Positions 52,717 through 61,977 of a stretch of DNA of 64,000 nt are shown here, piece after piece. The position numbers and the translations under genes are program-made. The DNA is from UBA4416 sp963422675 (GTDB lineage Bacteria; Bacteroidota; Bacteroidia; B-17B0; Aurantibacillaceae), in assembly GCA_963422675.2 (NCBI GenBank), contig CAXVYS010000011.1, forward strand, positions 1 through 64,000, in the 5' to 3' direction. Each line of letters begins with the position of its first letter. Position 1 is the stretch's first letter. The notes under the pieces were generated by a model. That model worked only from the letters and a program-made list of their open reading frames with translations. It had not been told where the DNA came from and did no database searches.

Positions 52717-52907
52717 AAAAAATAAAACTTTTTTTGCTTTTTTTCCCGAATCTGTTTTTTAATGTATATCCTTTTGGTTTTTTATTTCAAAATAACGATG
52801 GTTTTATAAAACTTAATATTTCATAAATTCCCTATTATTGTTGACTTTGTCGGGCAAATATACTATGATTTCTTAATTTTTAAGTATATTAGCAGTCTTA
52901 TTATTTT

Positions 52908-53525
52908 ATGAAAGATTTTTTCGCTTTTCTTAAATCCAAAGTATTTTTAAAGCACTTTTTAATCGCTGTTATCAGCCTTATAGTTGTTTTATGGATTCTT
53001 TTTAAGTTGCTTAGTGTATATACCCATCATGGCGAAACTGCCGAAGTGCCCGACTTTAAGGGTAAAAAAACAGCCGAATTAGATGCTTTTATTCAAAATA
53101 CCCATGTAAGGTATTTGATTATTGACAGTATTTACGATCCTAAAGAAAAGCCCGGGATTGTGATTAAACAAGACCCCGAAGCTAAATCGCAGGTAAAACA
53201 CAATAGAATGATCTATTTGTACGTTACTAGCACACAGGCACCTCAAATTGCCATGCCTAAATTAGTGGACAGAAGCACCAGGCAAGCTCTGTTTATGATT
53301 GAAAGTTATGGTTTAAAAAAAGGCAGCGTAACAGAAATAGCTGCTGATTGCAAGGGATGTGTCTTAAAACAATTATTTAACGGTAAAGAAATTAAACCCG
53401 GCGACGGAATAAAAAAAGGAAGTAAAATTGACCTGGTAATCGGCAGAAAAGAAGAAGGCTATATTGCTCCTGAAACTGAGGAAGATGTGGACTTAGACGC
53501 AGATGCCGACAATGAATTCAAATGA
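52908..53525 (+). CDS. Membrane-anchored PASTA-domain protein
   Basis: A 205-residue protein with one N-terminal membrane segment (about 17-37, HFLIAVISLIVVLWILFKLL). Two PASTA repeats follow: AEVPDFKGKKTAELDAFIQN (about 45-108) and IAMPKLVDRSTRQALFMIES (about 113-178). The tail is acidic. PASTA domains bind peptidoglycan or muropeptides; here no kinase or transpeptidase domain is attached. It overlaps the next gene by 4 bases (ATGA) and forms an operon with a T9SS protein and RluD, a grouping usual in this phylum. Upstream, 52717-52907 contains no clear promoter match on the plus strand. Confidence 0.87.
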   Translation: MKDFFAFLKSKVFLKHFLIAVISLIVVLWILFKLLSVYTHHGETAEVPDFKGKKTAELDAFIQNTHVRYLIIDSIYDPKEKPGIVIKQDPEAKSQVKHNRMIYLYVTSTQAPQIAMPKLVDRSTRQALFMIESYGLKKGSVTEIAADCKGCVLKQLFNGKEIKPGDGIKKGSKIDLVIGRKEEGYIAPETEEDVDLDADADNEFK

Positions 53526-55435
53526 TAAAGCATTTTAAAATACAGATTGTTTTAGTTCTCATTTTGCAAATGATGTTAACTCTGCGCTTAAATGCACAAG
53601 AACAATTAATGCCATTGAGTGCTAATTCCCAGCAGATATCGACTCCTGAAACCAAACAAATCGCCCGAACAACCACAACGGTAGCTGTTTTGGATCTCCC
53701 CTTTTTTGATGACTTTTCTTACTCTACCAAATCACCTAAACCTGATGTTAATAAATGGCTGGATTCGGGCGGCGTATATGTAAACCATACATTTCCTATT
53801 GCCCCTATAAGCATTGGTGTAGCTACGTTTGACGGGCTTAACAAAAAAGGATACCCTTACAATTTAACCGCTTTAGTTTCCAATTCAGCTCCTGCCGATA
53901 AAATGATTTCAAGGCCCGTTAACCTGAAAAAAAAGGGCTCGTTTATTTATCAGCCTTCAGACAGTGTGTACTTAAGCTTTTATTACCAGGCCGAAGGAAG
54001 AGGCGACGCCCCTGAAGCCAATGATTCGTTATGTGTTGATTTTTACCAGCCAGATTTAAATAAATGGGTTAAAGTATGGGGGCGTAAGGGTTACAACCCT
54101 AGTGGATCGGATACTTCTTTTCATGCGGCAACCATCGTTATAAATAATACACTGTATTTCGACAGCTTATTTCAGTTCCGGTTTAGAAACAATGCGACCT
54201 TAAGTGGTAGTCTCGATCACTGGCATGTGGATTATGTATACATAGATAAAGGTAGAAATCACCTTGATACATTGAGAGATGATGTAACCTTTGCATACAT
54301 GAGCACTCCTTTTCTAAAAAACTATTCCACAATGCCATACAGGCAATATATAGCTTCCGAAATGGCTACCGGCATTGGTAATTACATGAGAAATAATTTC
54401 AACGTGCAACGGTATGTGGATTATAATTACACTATAAAAGATAGAAATTTAGCAACTGTATATACCTATACCGCCGGTCCTGCAAATATTGATTCTTACG
54501 TTCCGTTTGGGTTAAATACAACTCCAACCCATGCTACTCCCACGGTTACTTATACCATTCCGTCACCCCTAACAGATACTGCTTATTATACCATCAAACA
54601 CATTTTTTCATCCACTACAGGCAGCATTACTCCTGACGTTTGCCCTGAAAATGATACACTAATTCAAATACAAAAATTTTCCACCTATTATGCCTATGAT
54701 GATGGTACAGCGGAAGGTGGATATTATAACAATACAACAGGCGCCAAAAATGCGGTGAGGTATACCGTAAATGTTGCTGATACATTAAGAGCCATTCGGG
54801 TGTATTTTGACCCGATCACAAATGGGCAAAATATTATAAACTCCAGCTTTAGATTAATGGTATGGACAGATGCGGGTAACGGGCCGGGAAATGTTGTATA
54901 CAGAGATAGTATTACCAAACGCCCCATGTATTTACAGGGTAATTATAACCTAATGCCCACTTATGCCTTGGAACATTGTATATTATTAGCCCCTGCCACT
55001 TATTATTTTGGGATACAACAGGTTTCTAATATGCCCCTCAATGTTGGCTTCGACAAAAATAATGATCATTCCAGTGCTTTATTCTATGATATAGGAAGCG
55101 GGTGGGTGCAATCCAGCATTAAAGGATCTCTTATGATTAATCCTGTTTTAGGATGCACGGTTCCGGTTGGTATAGAGCAAATAATTAAGTCCCATAGCAA
55201 CGTTAACCTATACCCTAACCCTGCACAAAATAGCATTACACTTGAAACCTATGGCTTAAATACCGAAAATGCCACGATTACGGTTTCATCGTCCATTGGA
55301 CAAGTTGTATTAAATACTACCTTTGTACCCGAGCAAACTATTGATATTAGTAATTTACCCAATGGTATTTATTTTGTACATTTAAACAGCAGTACGTTAA
55401 ACGTTACTCCTAAAAAACTGATCATATCGCGATAA
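53522..55435 (+). CDS. Large secreted protein with a type IX secretion sorting domain
   Basis: A 637-residue protein with a signal peptide ending ...LRLNAQ (residue 25). The body is beta-rich with LDLPFFDDFSYSTKSPKPDV near residue 57 and a lectin-like segment (DSVYLSFYYQAEGRGD, LDHWHVDYVYID). The C-terminal type A sorting domain runs from VNLYPNPAQNSITLET to LPNGIYFVHLN with a basic end (PKKLIISR). It is exported through T9SS to the surface. The function is unknown. It is coupled to the PASTA gene (4-base overlap) and the RluD gene (1-base overlap). Confidence 0.88.
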   Translation: MIKHFKIQIVLVLILQMMLTLRLNAQEQLMPLSANSQQISTPETKQIARTTTTVAVLDLPFFDDFSYSTKSPKPDVNKWLDSGGVYVNHTFPIAPISIGVATFDGLNKKGYPYNLTALVSNSAPADKMISRPVNLKKKGSFIYQPSDSVYLSFYYQAEGRGDAPEANDSLCVDFYQPDLNKWVKVWGRKGYNPSGSDTSFHAATIVINNTLYFDSLFQFRFRNNATLSGSLDHWHVDYVYIDKGRNHLDTLRDDVTFAYMSTPFLKNYSTMPYRQYIASEMATGIGNYMRNNFNVQRYVDYNYTIKDRNLATVYTYTAGPANIDSYVPFGLNTTPTHATPTVTYTIPSPLTDTAYYTIKHIFSSTTGSITPDVCPENDTLIQIQKFSTYYAYDDGTAEGGYYNNTTGAKNAVRYTVNVADTLRAIRVYFDPITNGQNIINSSFRLMVWTDAGNGPGNVVYRDSITKRPMYLQGNYNLMPTYALEHCILLAPATYYFGIQQVSNMPLNVGFDKNNDHSSALFYDIGSGWVQSSIKGSLMINPVLGCTVPVGIEQIIKSHSNVNLYPNPAQNSITLETYGLNTENATITVSSSIGQVVLNTTFVPEQTIDISNLPNGIYFVHLNSSTLNVTPKKLIISR

Positions 55436-56499
55436 TGAACCAAGAACCAGAAGAAGTTGAATCCGGTGATGAAGAAAAAGAACTTTACGAACACCACAAT
55501 ATAAAAATTGAAAAAGGCCAGGTAATGCTGCGCATTGATAAATTTTTAATGACCCGTATTGCCAATGCCACACGTACCAAGCTACAGCAAGCCTGCGATG
55601 CCGATTGCATTTTAGTAAACGGCAAGCCTGTAAAATCAAACTACCGAGTTAAGCCTTTTGATGAAATTTCTGTTTTAATGACCACGCCTCCGCGTGATAT
55701 TGAAATTTTAGCAGAAAATATTCCTATCAATGTCGTGTATGAAGACGAATATATCTGTGTCGTAAATAAAGAACCTGGAATGGTAGTTCACCCGGCTTTT
55801 GGGCATTACAGTGGCACATTGGTAAATGCTCTGGCATACCGTTTTAAAAACCTTCCGGTATCAAGAACACAGCTAACCGAAAATTTATCTATCGACAGAC
55901 CGGGGTTAGTGCACCGTATCGATAAAAACACCTCAGGAATTATTATTATTGCTAAAACAGATTTAGCAATGACGCGTTTGGCAAAAGATTTTTTTGACAG
56001 AAACCTGGATAGAAAATACATTGCTATTGTATGGGGAGATGTGAAAGAAGATAGTGGTACCATAACCTGTAACGTAGCCCGTGACTTGAAAAACAGAAAA
56101 GTAATGGCCTGTTTTCCTGACAGCGAGCATGGTAAACATGCGATTACACATTATAAAGTGCTGGAACGCTTTGGTTATGTAACCGTTGTGGAATGCAAGC
56201 TTGAAACAGGACGTACGCATCAGATACGGGTACACATGAAACATTTGGGACATCCTTTATTTAATGATAATGAATATGGTGGCGACAGGGTTTTAAAAGG
56301 CTTACCAAGCAATAAATACAAGCAGTTCATTGAAAACTGTTTTGAAATATTACCTCGTCAGGCATTACATGCTAAAACACTGGGTATTACACATCCTATT
56401 ACAAAAGAACCTATATTCTTTAACAGCGAAATCCCTGATGATATGCAGCAGGTAATTGACAAGTGGAGAAAATATTCTTACACCTTTGAAGAGGAATAA
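55435..56499 (+). CDS. rluD: RluA-family 23S rRNA pseudouridine synthase (RluD type)
   Basis: A 354-residue enzyme. The N-terminal S4 RNA-binding domain (about 27-85) has MLRIDKFLMTRIANATRTKL. The catalytic domain has the motif RPGLVHRIDKNTSG with the catalytic Asp163 and a later LETGRTHQIRVHMKHLGHPL. RluD isomerises uridines in helix 69 of 23S rRNA. The first 25 residues are an acidic extension. It is the last gene of the PASTA-T9SS-RluD operon and is closed by a perfect bidirectional terminator. Confidence 0.92.
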   Translation: MNQEPEEVESGDEEKELYEHHNIKIEKGQVMLRIDKFLMTRIANATRTKLQQACDADCILVNGKPVKSNYRVKPFDEISVLMTTPPRDIEILAENIPINVVYEDEYICVVNKEPGMVVHPAFGHYSGTLVNALAYRFKNLPVSRTQLTENLSIDRPGLVHRIDKNTSGIIIIAKTDLAMTRLAKDFFDRNLDRKYIAIVWGDVKEDSGTITCNVARDLKNRKVMACFPDSEHGKHAITHYKVLERFGYVTVVECKLETGRTHQIRVHMKHLGHPLFNDNEYGGDRVLKGLPSNKYKQFIENCFEILPRQALHAKTLGITHPITKEPIFFNSEIPDDMQQVIDKWRKYSYTFEEE

Positions 56500-56517
56500 A
56501 ACAGTCGATCAAGACAT

Positions 56518-56553
56518 AAAAAAAGCAGGATATAAATTTATATCCTGCTTTTT
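56518..56553. terminator. Bidirectional terminator between rluD and the secreted unknown
   Basis: AGCAGGATATAAA is followed at once by its exact reverse complement, flanked by A-run and T-run. It can stop the plus-strand rluD operon and the minus-strand gene that ends at 56568. Confidence 0.85.
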
Positions 56554-56567
56554 AGTTTATATGATTA

Positions 56568-57392
56568 CTACTTGTTTTTAGCTGTAGTTCCTGCTTCGTC
56601 AAATTCAAAACTAAGGGTTTCTGCTTTTAACTTAATTAAATCAGACTCCATAAACGTTTCATGCCACATAATTAGCATAGGTACTTTTTGCATATCCATT
56701 GCTTTTCCGCCTTCCATTCTGTCCCATTTTACAGTAAAGCTATCATCCTGTCCTTTCATTAACAAAGTAATATCCGATTTTGATTTAGCATTCGCGTATT
56801 CTTTTCCGTCAGGTAATTTGGCAGTTGCTTTAGAGGTTTGAATCAATCCTACTTTTTTACCGTTATACACACATTTGAATTTAGCTTCTGTTTTATCAGA
56901 TTCTTTATAAATGTTTGATACCGTACATTTAAAGTCTCCTGCTTCAAAATCATTTTTAGAGGCCGGCAAATCAAAATTAGGAGCATTTATAACAGTTCCT
57001 TTAGTAGAAACATTATATAGCCCTTCTACGCTAAAGGAATAAGATTTTACTTCGTTAAAGCCGGTACCTTTCATGTTGATTACCCTGAAATCCGATTCAT
57101 TTGGCTTAATAACCAGCCATTTTTCCTTTGGTTTTAGTTGTTTACCATTGATTGTAAAAACACATTCTTCCGGTTTCAAAATAATATAATCACCGGTAAG
57201 GTTTGTGATCTTTAATTTGAACTTTGTTTCTGCTGCAGTAGAAACCGCATTGTCTACTGTTATTTTTACTTCATTGGTTTCTTTTGCCAAATCTGTATAA
57301 AACAGTTTTTCATATTTTACCGTTTTTTGAGCGCTAACTGTATTTCCTACAGAAACGACTAGTGCCAATGCTAAAATTACTTTTTTCATCAT
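56568..57392 (-). CDS. Secreted protein of unknown function
   Basis: A 274-residue protein with a signal peptide (MMKKVILALALVVSVG, cleavage after ...VSAQ near residue 22). The mature part has two similar beta-rich halves (KITNLTGDYIILKPEECVFT; KFKCVYNGKKVGLIQ), suggestive of immunoglobulin-like folds. I recognise no family motif. A -33/-7-like promoter (TTTG 57467-57464, 23 bases, TATTTTTG 57440-57433) precedes it and is overlapped by paired GTTGCAAA repeats. It stands as a single gene. Confidence 0.7.
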   Translation of the reverse strand: MMKKVILALALVVSVGNTVSAQKTVKYEKLFYTDLAKETNEVKITVDNAVSTAAETKFKLKITNLTGDYIILKPEECVFTINGKQLKPKEKWLVIKPNESDFRVINMKGTGFNEVKSYSFSVEGLYNVSTKGTVINAPNFDLPASKNDFEAGDFKCTVSNIYKESDKTEAKFKCVYNGKKVGLIQTSKATAKLPDGKEYANAKSKSDITLLMKGQDDSFTVKWDRMEGGKAMDMQKVPMLIMWHETFMESDLIKLKAETLSFEFDEAGTTAKNK

Positions 57393-57432
57393 ATTAGGTT
57401 TTTAAGTTTTTTCTATGTCACAAAATAAGTTT

Positions 57433-57488
57433 CAAAAATAAAAAATGTCGTTTACAGATGTTGCAAAGGTGTGTACACCTGTTGCAAA
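57433..57488 (-). promoter_or_regulatory. Promoter with paired GTTGCAAA repeats
   Basis: On the minus strand, TTTG (57467-57464) and TATTTTTG (57440-57433) form a promoter-like pair with a 23-base spacer. Two direct GTTGCAAA copies (57460-57467 and 57481-57488 on the plus strand), 21 bases apart, and an AGGTGT/ACACCT inverted repeat between them overlap the -33 box. This layout suits a regulator-binding site. Confidence 0.4.
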
Positions 57489-57581
57489 AAATACAACTGT
57501 TTAATATTTAATCAGTTATATGATCGTTTTTAGACAGTAAGACATTTAATATTTTTAATAAAAATAGATATTATTTTCAAA

Positions 57582-58007
57582 TTAATGCTTTAACCACATA
57601 AATATTTGCCCATTATCTCTGTAACGGTCAAAATCTTTATCAAAAGTAATAGCACAAAAATCAATAAAAGGCAGTATTCCAAAAACGCCCCCTAATGTGG
57701 CAATGTATGCAACAGGTACATAAGGTTTGGTGCCAAGATAAATCCTATGCAAACCAACAATACCAAAAGGAAAAGGAAAAGCTAATACAGCCGCTGTAAT
57801 GCGTTTATTAAGGTGTTGCTTTTTTCGAAACAGCTGGAAAACAGGATTCGGTTTTTCGCCTAAACAAGATTCGATCCCTTCAATTTCTATTGGTTCGGAT
57901 GAAAGAATGTTTTGGCAACTATCTATATAATAAATGGTGACTGTTTTGGTTTCGGAAAACAGTGATGAGGCTAATGCACAGCATATGGCAAGCAAAAACC
58001 CTTTCAT
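57582..58007 (-). CDS. TM2-domain-like membrane protein
   Basis: A 141-residue protein with an N-terminal signal-like helix, then a cysteine-containing soluble stretch (about 30-60). The C-terminal TM2-type pair of membrane helices has the family pattern: FPFPFGIVGLHRIYLGTKPY (about 77-96) then ATLGGVFGILPFIDFCAI. The TM2 family has no agreed function. It overlaps the SCO gene stop by one base, so the two are co-translated. Confidence 0.72.
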   Translation of the reverse strand: MKGFLLAICCALASSLFSETKTVTIYYIDSCQNILSSEPIEIEGIESCLGEKPNPVFQLFRKKQHLNKRITAAVLAFPFPFGIVGLHRIYLGTKPYVPVAYIATLGGVFGILPFIDFCAITFDKDFDRYRDNGQIFMWLKH

Positions 58008-58633
58008 TAATCTATTTCCTGTTTTAAGAGTTTGATATCACTTATTAATTTAGCAACGGCTACAGAATCGATTCCATCATACATTCCCCTGATTCGTTTT
58101 TTAGTATCTACCAAAATAAATAATTCACTGTGAAGAAATCCTTCAGGCGTTCCATCATCTTCTAACGCATTTATAAGATAACTGTTTTTAGCCATGGCGT
58201 AAATGTCCTTTTTATTGCCGGTTAAAAAATGCCATTTATCTTTTTGAGCACCATAACTTTGAGCATAGCCCTTTAATACTTCTACCGTATCATGCATTGG
58301 GTTTACCGTATGCGACAAGATTAAAACATCTTTATCTGCTTTAAACGCCTTTTGCACATTTACAAGCTGCGAGCTCATTTGCGGGCAAATGCTCTGGCAA
58401 GTCGCAAAAAAGAAATCGGCAACATAGATTTTATTTTCAACTGTTTTTTCAGTAATTTTTTCGTTGTACTGGTTTATAAAGAAAAAAGGCTGAATGGTGT
58501 GATACACCGTATCAGAACCCGACACCGTTTTTTCGCCAATGATTGGCAAGGTTGGTTTCTTATCTTTATCAGAAGCTGTATTGCAAGCCACAACCACTAT
58601 GCTAAAAAAAAGGATTACTAATAATTGGCGCAT
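58007..58633 (-). CDS. SCO1/SenC-family copper chaperone-like lipoprotein
   Basis: A 208-residue protein with a lipoprotein signal (VVVAC, Cys17). The thioredoxin-fold SCO domain has the copper site CQSIC (Cys79 and Cys83) in DFFFATCQSICPQMSSQL and the third ligand histidine in FLHSELFIL (about 168). SCO proteins deliver copper to the CuA centre of cytochrome c oxidase or act as thiol reductases. No oxidase genes are in the window. It follows a cysteine-less paralogue by 3 bases. Confidence 0.88.
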   Translation of the reverse strand: MRQLLVILFFSIVVVACNTASDKDKKPTLPIIGEKTVSGSDTVYHTIQPFFFINQYNEKITEKTVENKIYVADFFFATCQSICPQMSSQLVNVQKAFKADKDVLILSHTVNPMHDTVEVLKGYAQSYGAQKDKWHFLTGNKKDIYAMAKNSYLINALEDDGTPEGFLHSELFILVDTKKRIRGMYDGIDSVAVAKLISDIKLLKQEID

Positions 58634-58636
58634 GAT

Positions 58637-59305
58637 CTATTTACTTTCTATTTGGTTATCTTTAATGATCTTTTGTTTTTCTTCTTTCAAACGCATGTGC
58701 TGGTACTCTTCGGTTAGGCGTTTAATTTCCGAAACGTAACGGGCATCGTAATAACCGCGAATGTGACGGTTTTTATCAACTAAAACAAAAAAACTGTAAT
58801 CAATATACACCGGCTTACCTTTAAAGAACGTTAAATTTAAACTGTCGAAAGACTGTGGTTTCCAGAACAGGGTTAAAATATTGGGATTTCCAATCTTTAA
58901 TTTTTCAAATTCGTTTAAACAGGTGCTGTCGTTTGCCCCGGTACAGGGCGTTACAATAACAAAAGGAATGTGCTTGATCTTCTCTTTTTTATATTGGGCA
59001 TATTCGCTTAGGCCTGCCATCCGGTAATTATCGCTTTTATAGGAAGGCTTAATGAAACTCACAGCAAATAAAGGGTATTTCACTGTATCGAGGTCAAAAT
59101 CCGTTAAAACGGGGTCACTGTTTTTTTCAGATAAAAGAGTCTTGAAACCTGATGCTACTTTGTAATAAACAGTATCTTTTCCGGCCAGTTCCTTTGGGCC
59201 ATAATAGGGAAGTTTTTTAGAGTTAATGGTGGTGAATTCTAAAATAATCTTGAATAATGCCGGAAACAAAAGAATGACAAAGAAGAGGAGCTTTTTATTT
59301 TTCAT
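58637..59305 (-). CDS. SCO-like membrane protein without the copper cysteines
   Basis: A 222-residue protein with one N-terminal membrane anchor (LLFFVILLFPALFKIIL). Its C-terminal region parallels the neighbouring SCO protein: YSFFVLVDKNRHIRGYYDA (about 176-194) aligns with the SCO ELFILVDTKKRIRGMYDG, and DTVYYKVASGF matches DTVYHTIQPF. The position of CxxxC holds FAVSFIKPSY, so it cannot bind copper the same way. It does contain two cysteines in TPCTGANDSTC (about 119-129). It is probably a degenerate or redox-repurposed partner of the SCO gene. Confidence 0.65.
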   Translation of the reverse strand: MKNKKLLFFVILLFPALFKIILEFTTINSKKLPYYGPKELAGKDTVYYKVASGFKTLLSEKNSDPVLTDFDLDTVKYPLFAVSFIKPSYKSDNYRMAGLSEYAQYKKEKIKHIPFVIVTPCTGANDSTCLNEFEKLKIGNPNILTLFWKPQSFDSLNLTFFKGKPVYIDYSFFVLVDKNRHIRGYYDARYVSEIKRLTEEYQHMRLKEEKQKIIKDNQIESK

Positions 59306-59307
59306 GA

Positions 59308-59745
59308 TTAAAAATCTCTTTTGGAAACACTCTGAGCAATTTTTTCGGCAAGTTTTTCATGGAACTTATCTTTGTGAGATGCCCTCATACCAAGTAAAGG
59401 AAGCATTTCTTTTTCTTCATCATTGTATACCATCACTACAGATCCCGGTTTTCTGTTTTCCAACCTTTTAGTATCAAGAAAGTAAAACTCTTTATTATAA
59501 ATAAAATTCCGTTTTATTTCGAGCCTGTCTTCAAACACAATCGCATAAGGATTTACAAGTAACCACAAACCCTGAAGAGTTATTACCATTCCGGGCACAC
59601 CAACAAGAGTTCCCCAAGGGTTTACATCCATTAATAAATGAATACACAGCCAGTCTAAAAAAAGGCCTGTAGCCATAAAAATTATTACAAATAGAATATT
59701 ACGTTCAAAATACTCTTTGGGTTCGTCTTTATCGTCGTTTCTCAC
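59308..59745 (-). CDS. Small membrane protein of unknown function
   Basis: A 145-residue protein with two membrane helices (about 17-37 and 44-64) followed by a soluble beta-rich domain. It includes NPYAIVFEDRLEIKRNFIYN, which resembles the start of a bacterial PH-like domain, and a charged helix at the end. It lies 2 bases upstream of the SCO-like gene and appears to head the four-gene minus-strand operon with the SCO genes and the TM2-like gene. Confidence 0.6.
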   Translation of the reverse strand: MRNDDKDEPKEYFERNILFVIIFMATGLFLDWLCIHLLMDVNPWGTLVGVPGMVITLQGLWLLVNPYAIVFEDRLEIKRNFIYNKEFYFLDTKRLENRKPGSVVMVYNDEEKEMLPLLGMRASHKDKFHEKLAEKIAQSVSKRDF

Positions 59746-59875
59746 GGTGTAAAGTTAAAAATTAAAGTACTTTAACTTTTGATTTTAGAATAATTTTTTT
59801 ATTATTGTATTATTATCTCAAATAAGATGTAACGTTTTGTAAATTACATCGTTATACTAAAGAAAAACAAACCTG

Positions 59876-61396
59876 ATGCTGACAATATTCAAAAAAACAT
59901 TCCAAAAAGCACTATATGTGTCTGTTTTGGCTACAGGTAGTTTGTTTGGGCAAAACAATCTTACAATGACTGACAATCCGGTAGCGGCTATGCTCGATAG
60001 TTTGGCTAACCAGAAAGTCCTTGAAAAAGCATTGTTAAAACCTGTATACCCAAAAACAAATAAATACAAGTACGCCGAAGACAGTGTTCCAAGATTTGAG
60101 GACTTTATTTACGAAAGCCGTTTGGCAAAATTAGATGCCAACTCACCCTTCGATTTAGTATATAATCCACACGTAAAAGGATTTATCGATTTGTATTCTG
60201 TTCGCAGACGCCAATTGGTGAGCCGTATGATGGGCTTATCCCAATTGTACTATCCTATGTTCGAAGAAATTTTCGACAAACATAATATTCCTTTAGAACT
60301 GAAACATTTAGCGGTTATTGAATCGGCTTTAAACCCTAATGCCCGTTCGAAATGCGGAGCAACAGGCTTGTGGCAATTTATGTATCCTACCGGTAAAATG
60401 TATGGGTTAAATGTAAACTCTTATACCGATGATCGTTCGGATGTGTACAAAGCAACGGAGGCAGCAGCTGAATATTTACAAAGCTTATACAATATGTTTG
60501 GCGACTGGCAAATGGTGTTGGCGGCTTATAATGCCGGCCCGGGAACCATTAGTAAAGCCATTCGCAGAAGTGGTGGTAAAAAAACATACTGGGAAATAAG
60601 ACCTTACTTACCTGCAGAAACACAGGCTTATGTGCCTGCTTTTATTGCAGCTAATTATATTATGAATTACCCTACAGAACATAACATTTATGCTTCTGTA
60701 CCTCGTAAAACTTACTTTGAAGTAGATACGGCTGTTGTAAAAGAGCCGATGACCTTTACTCAAATTTCTGCAGCTTTGGATGTTCCGGTTGATGAGATTA
60801 CTTATTTCAATCCTCAATACCGTAAAGGTATGATTCCGGCAGGTGGTAATATGTTAACGTTACCAAAAGCTAAAATTGGAACCTTTCTGGCAAACGAAAC
60901 AGATATTTATGCGGCTATTAAGTCACAACAATTAATTGCCTCAGAAAGCACACTTGCTGTAAAAGAAGTTCAAAAAACACATACCGTACGTAACGGAGAA
61001 AAAATAAGTACTATCGCCCGAAAATATGGTGTAACTGTTGCCGACCTTAAATCGTGGAACTATATTGGTAAAAAAGGAATAAGAGCCGGTAAAAAGCTGA
61101 TTGTGTATGTAAGACAAGATGTACCTGTTGAAACTTCGGTACCGGTAAAACCAACAGATGCTCCTAAAAATCCGCAAACAAATGTAGCCTCTACTAAAGC
61201 CAAAGCAGATACTACTGCTAAACAAAAGTTAGCCGATGCGTCGGTTCAATCGGAAATGCATAAAGTACAAAAAGGAGAAACGTTGTACAGCATCTCTAAA
61301 AAATACCATATCAGCGTCGAAAAATTGATAGATAATAATAATCTGAAAAAGAACGCTCAACTGAAAGTTGGACAAAAAATAAAACTGATCTCCTAA
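59876..61396 (+). CDS. mltD: MltD-like lytic transglycosylase with two LysM domains
   Basis: A 506-residue secreted enzyme with a signal peptide ending near SLFGQ (residue 26). The SLT domain (about 125-260) has the catalytic Glu149 in AVIESALNPNARSKCGATGL, WQFMYPTGKMYGL, VLAAYNAGPGTISKAIR and the family YVPAFIAANYIMNY. LysM repeats occur at about 367-410 (HTVRNGEKISTIARKYGV) and 461-505 (HKVQKGETLYSISKKYHI). It cleaves the glycan strands of peptidoglycan to 1,6-anhydro products in the periplasm. It stands alone, with its own terminator. Confidence 0.93.
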   Translation: MLTIFKKTFQKALYVSVLATGSLFGQNNLTMTDNPVAAMLDSLANQKVLEKALLKPVYPKTNKYKYAEDSVPRFEDFIYESRLAKLDANSPFDLVYNPHVKGFIDLYSVRRRQLVSRMMGLSQLYYPMFEEIFDKHNIPLELKHLAVIESALNPNARSKCGATGLWQFMYPTGKMYGLNVNSYTDDRSDVYKATEAAAEYLQSLYNMFGDWQMVLAAYNAGPGTISKAIRRSGGKKTYWEIRPYLPAETQAYVPAFIAANYIMNYPTEHNIYASVPRKTYFEVDTAVVKEPMTFTQISAALDVPVDEITYFNPQYRKGMIPAGGNMLTLPKAKIGTFLANETDIYAAIKSQQLIASESTLAVKEVQKTHTVRNGEKISTIARKYGVTVADLKSWNYIGKKGIRAGKKLIVYVRQDVPVETSVPVKPTDAPKNPQTNVASTKAKADTTAKQKLADASVQSEMHKVQKGETLYSISKKYHISVEKLIDNNNLKKNAQLKVGQKIKLIS

Positions 61397-61410
61397 TTAA
61401 AAAACATCTA

Positions 61411-61441
61411 AACCCTCTGATAATCAGAGGGTTTTGTTTTT
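61411..61441 (+). terminator. Terminator of the lytic transglycosylase gene
   Basis: Hairpin AACCCTCTGA / TCAGAGGGTT (61411-61420 and 61424-61433) with a 3-base loop, followed by TTTTGTTTTT. Confidence 0.85.
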
Positions 61442-61491
61442 ATATCTCCTGTAACTTTTTAGTGCTTACAAACGTTCTATGCTTGTAAACT

Positions 61492-61977
61492 GTGACGGTA
61501 ATCGAATTTAATACTTGTGTAGATCAGTACTCTGATAACTTATATCGCTTTATTTTAAAGCATATAAGAGATACCGACGTGGCCAAAGATATTGTACAGG
61601 ATACCTATGAAAAAATATGGCGAAAAGTAAACGACATTGAAAGTACCAATGCTAAATCGTATTTATTTACAACCGCACACCATACCCTGGTAGATCATAC
61701 AAGAAAGGCAAAAAAACAGGGAAATTATAATGAGGTGGTGGAAAGCACGCTGAAGCATGAAAATCATTATTCTGATACAAAAGAAATTTTAAATTTTGCC
61801 TTGGATAAATTACCGGAAATACAGAAGAGTGTTGTATTACTGAGAGATTATGAAGGGTATGATTATGCTGAGATTGGCAAAATAACTAATTTGAGTGAGA
61901 GCCAGGTAAAGGTTTATATTTTTAGAGCGAGGGCTTTTTTGAAAAATTATATTGGAAAAATGGAGGTGGTGATTTAA
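61492..61977 (+). CDS. ECF-type RNA polymerase sigma factor
   Basis: A 161-residue protein starting at GTG (61492). An in-frame stop at 61486 excludes any earlier start, and no ATG precedes the first conserved residues. Sigma region 2 is DNLYRFILKHIRDTDVAKDI and DTYEKIWRKVNDIESTNAKS. Region 4 is LDKLPEIQKSVVLLRDYEGY and DYAEIGKITNLSESQVKVYI. It directs RNA polymerase to a small stress or surface regulon. It overlaps its downstream partner by one base (TAATG). Confidence 0.9.
   Translation: MTVIEFNTCVDQYSDNLYRFILKHIRDTDVAKDIVQDTYEKIWRKVNDIESTNAKSYLFTTAHHTLVDHTRKAKKQGNYNEVVESTLKHENHYSDTKEILNFALDKLPEIQKSVVLLRDYEGYDYAEIGKITNLSESQVKVYIFRARAFLKNYIGKMEVVI

Noticed and set aside
52124..52762. 212-codon plus-strand open frame across the tRNA cluster
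   Set aside because: It covers four tRNA genes on the opposite strand. Its 'protein' is the antisense of conserved tRNA T-arms, a well-known spurious annotation.
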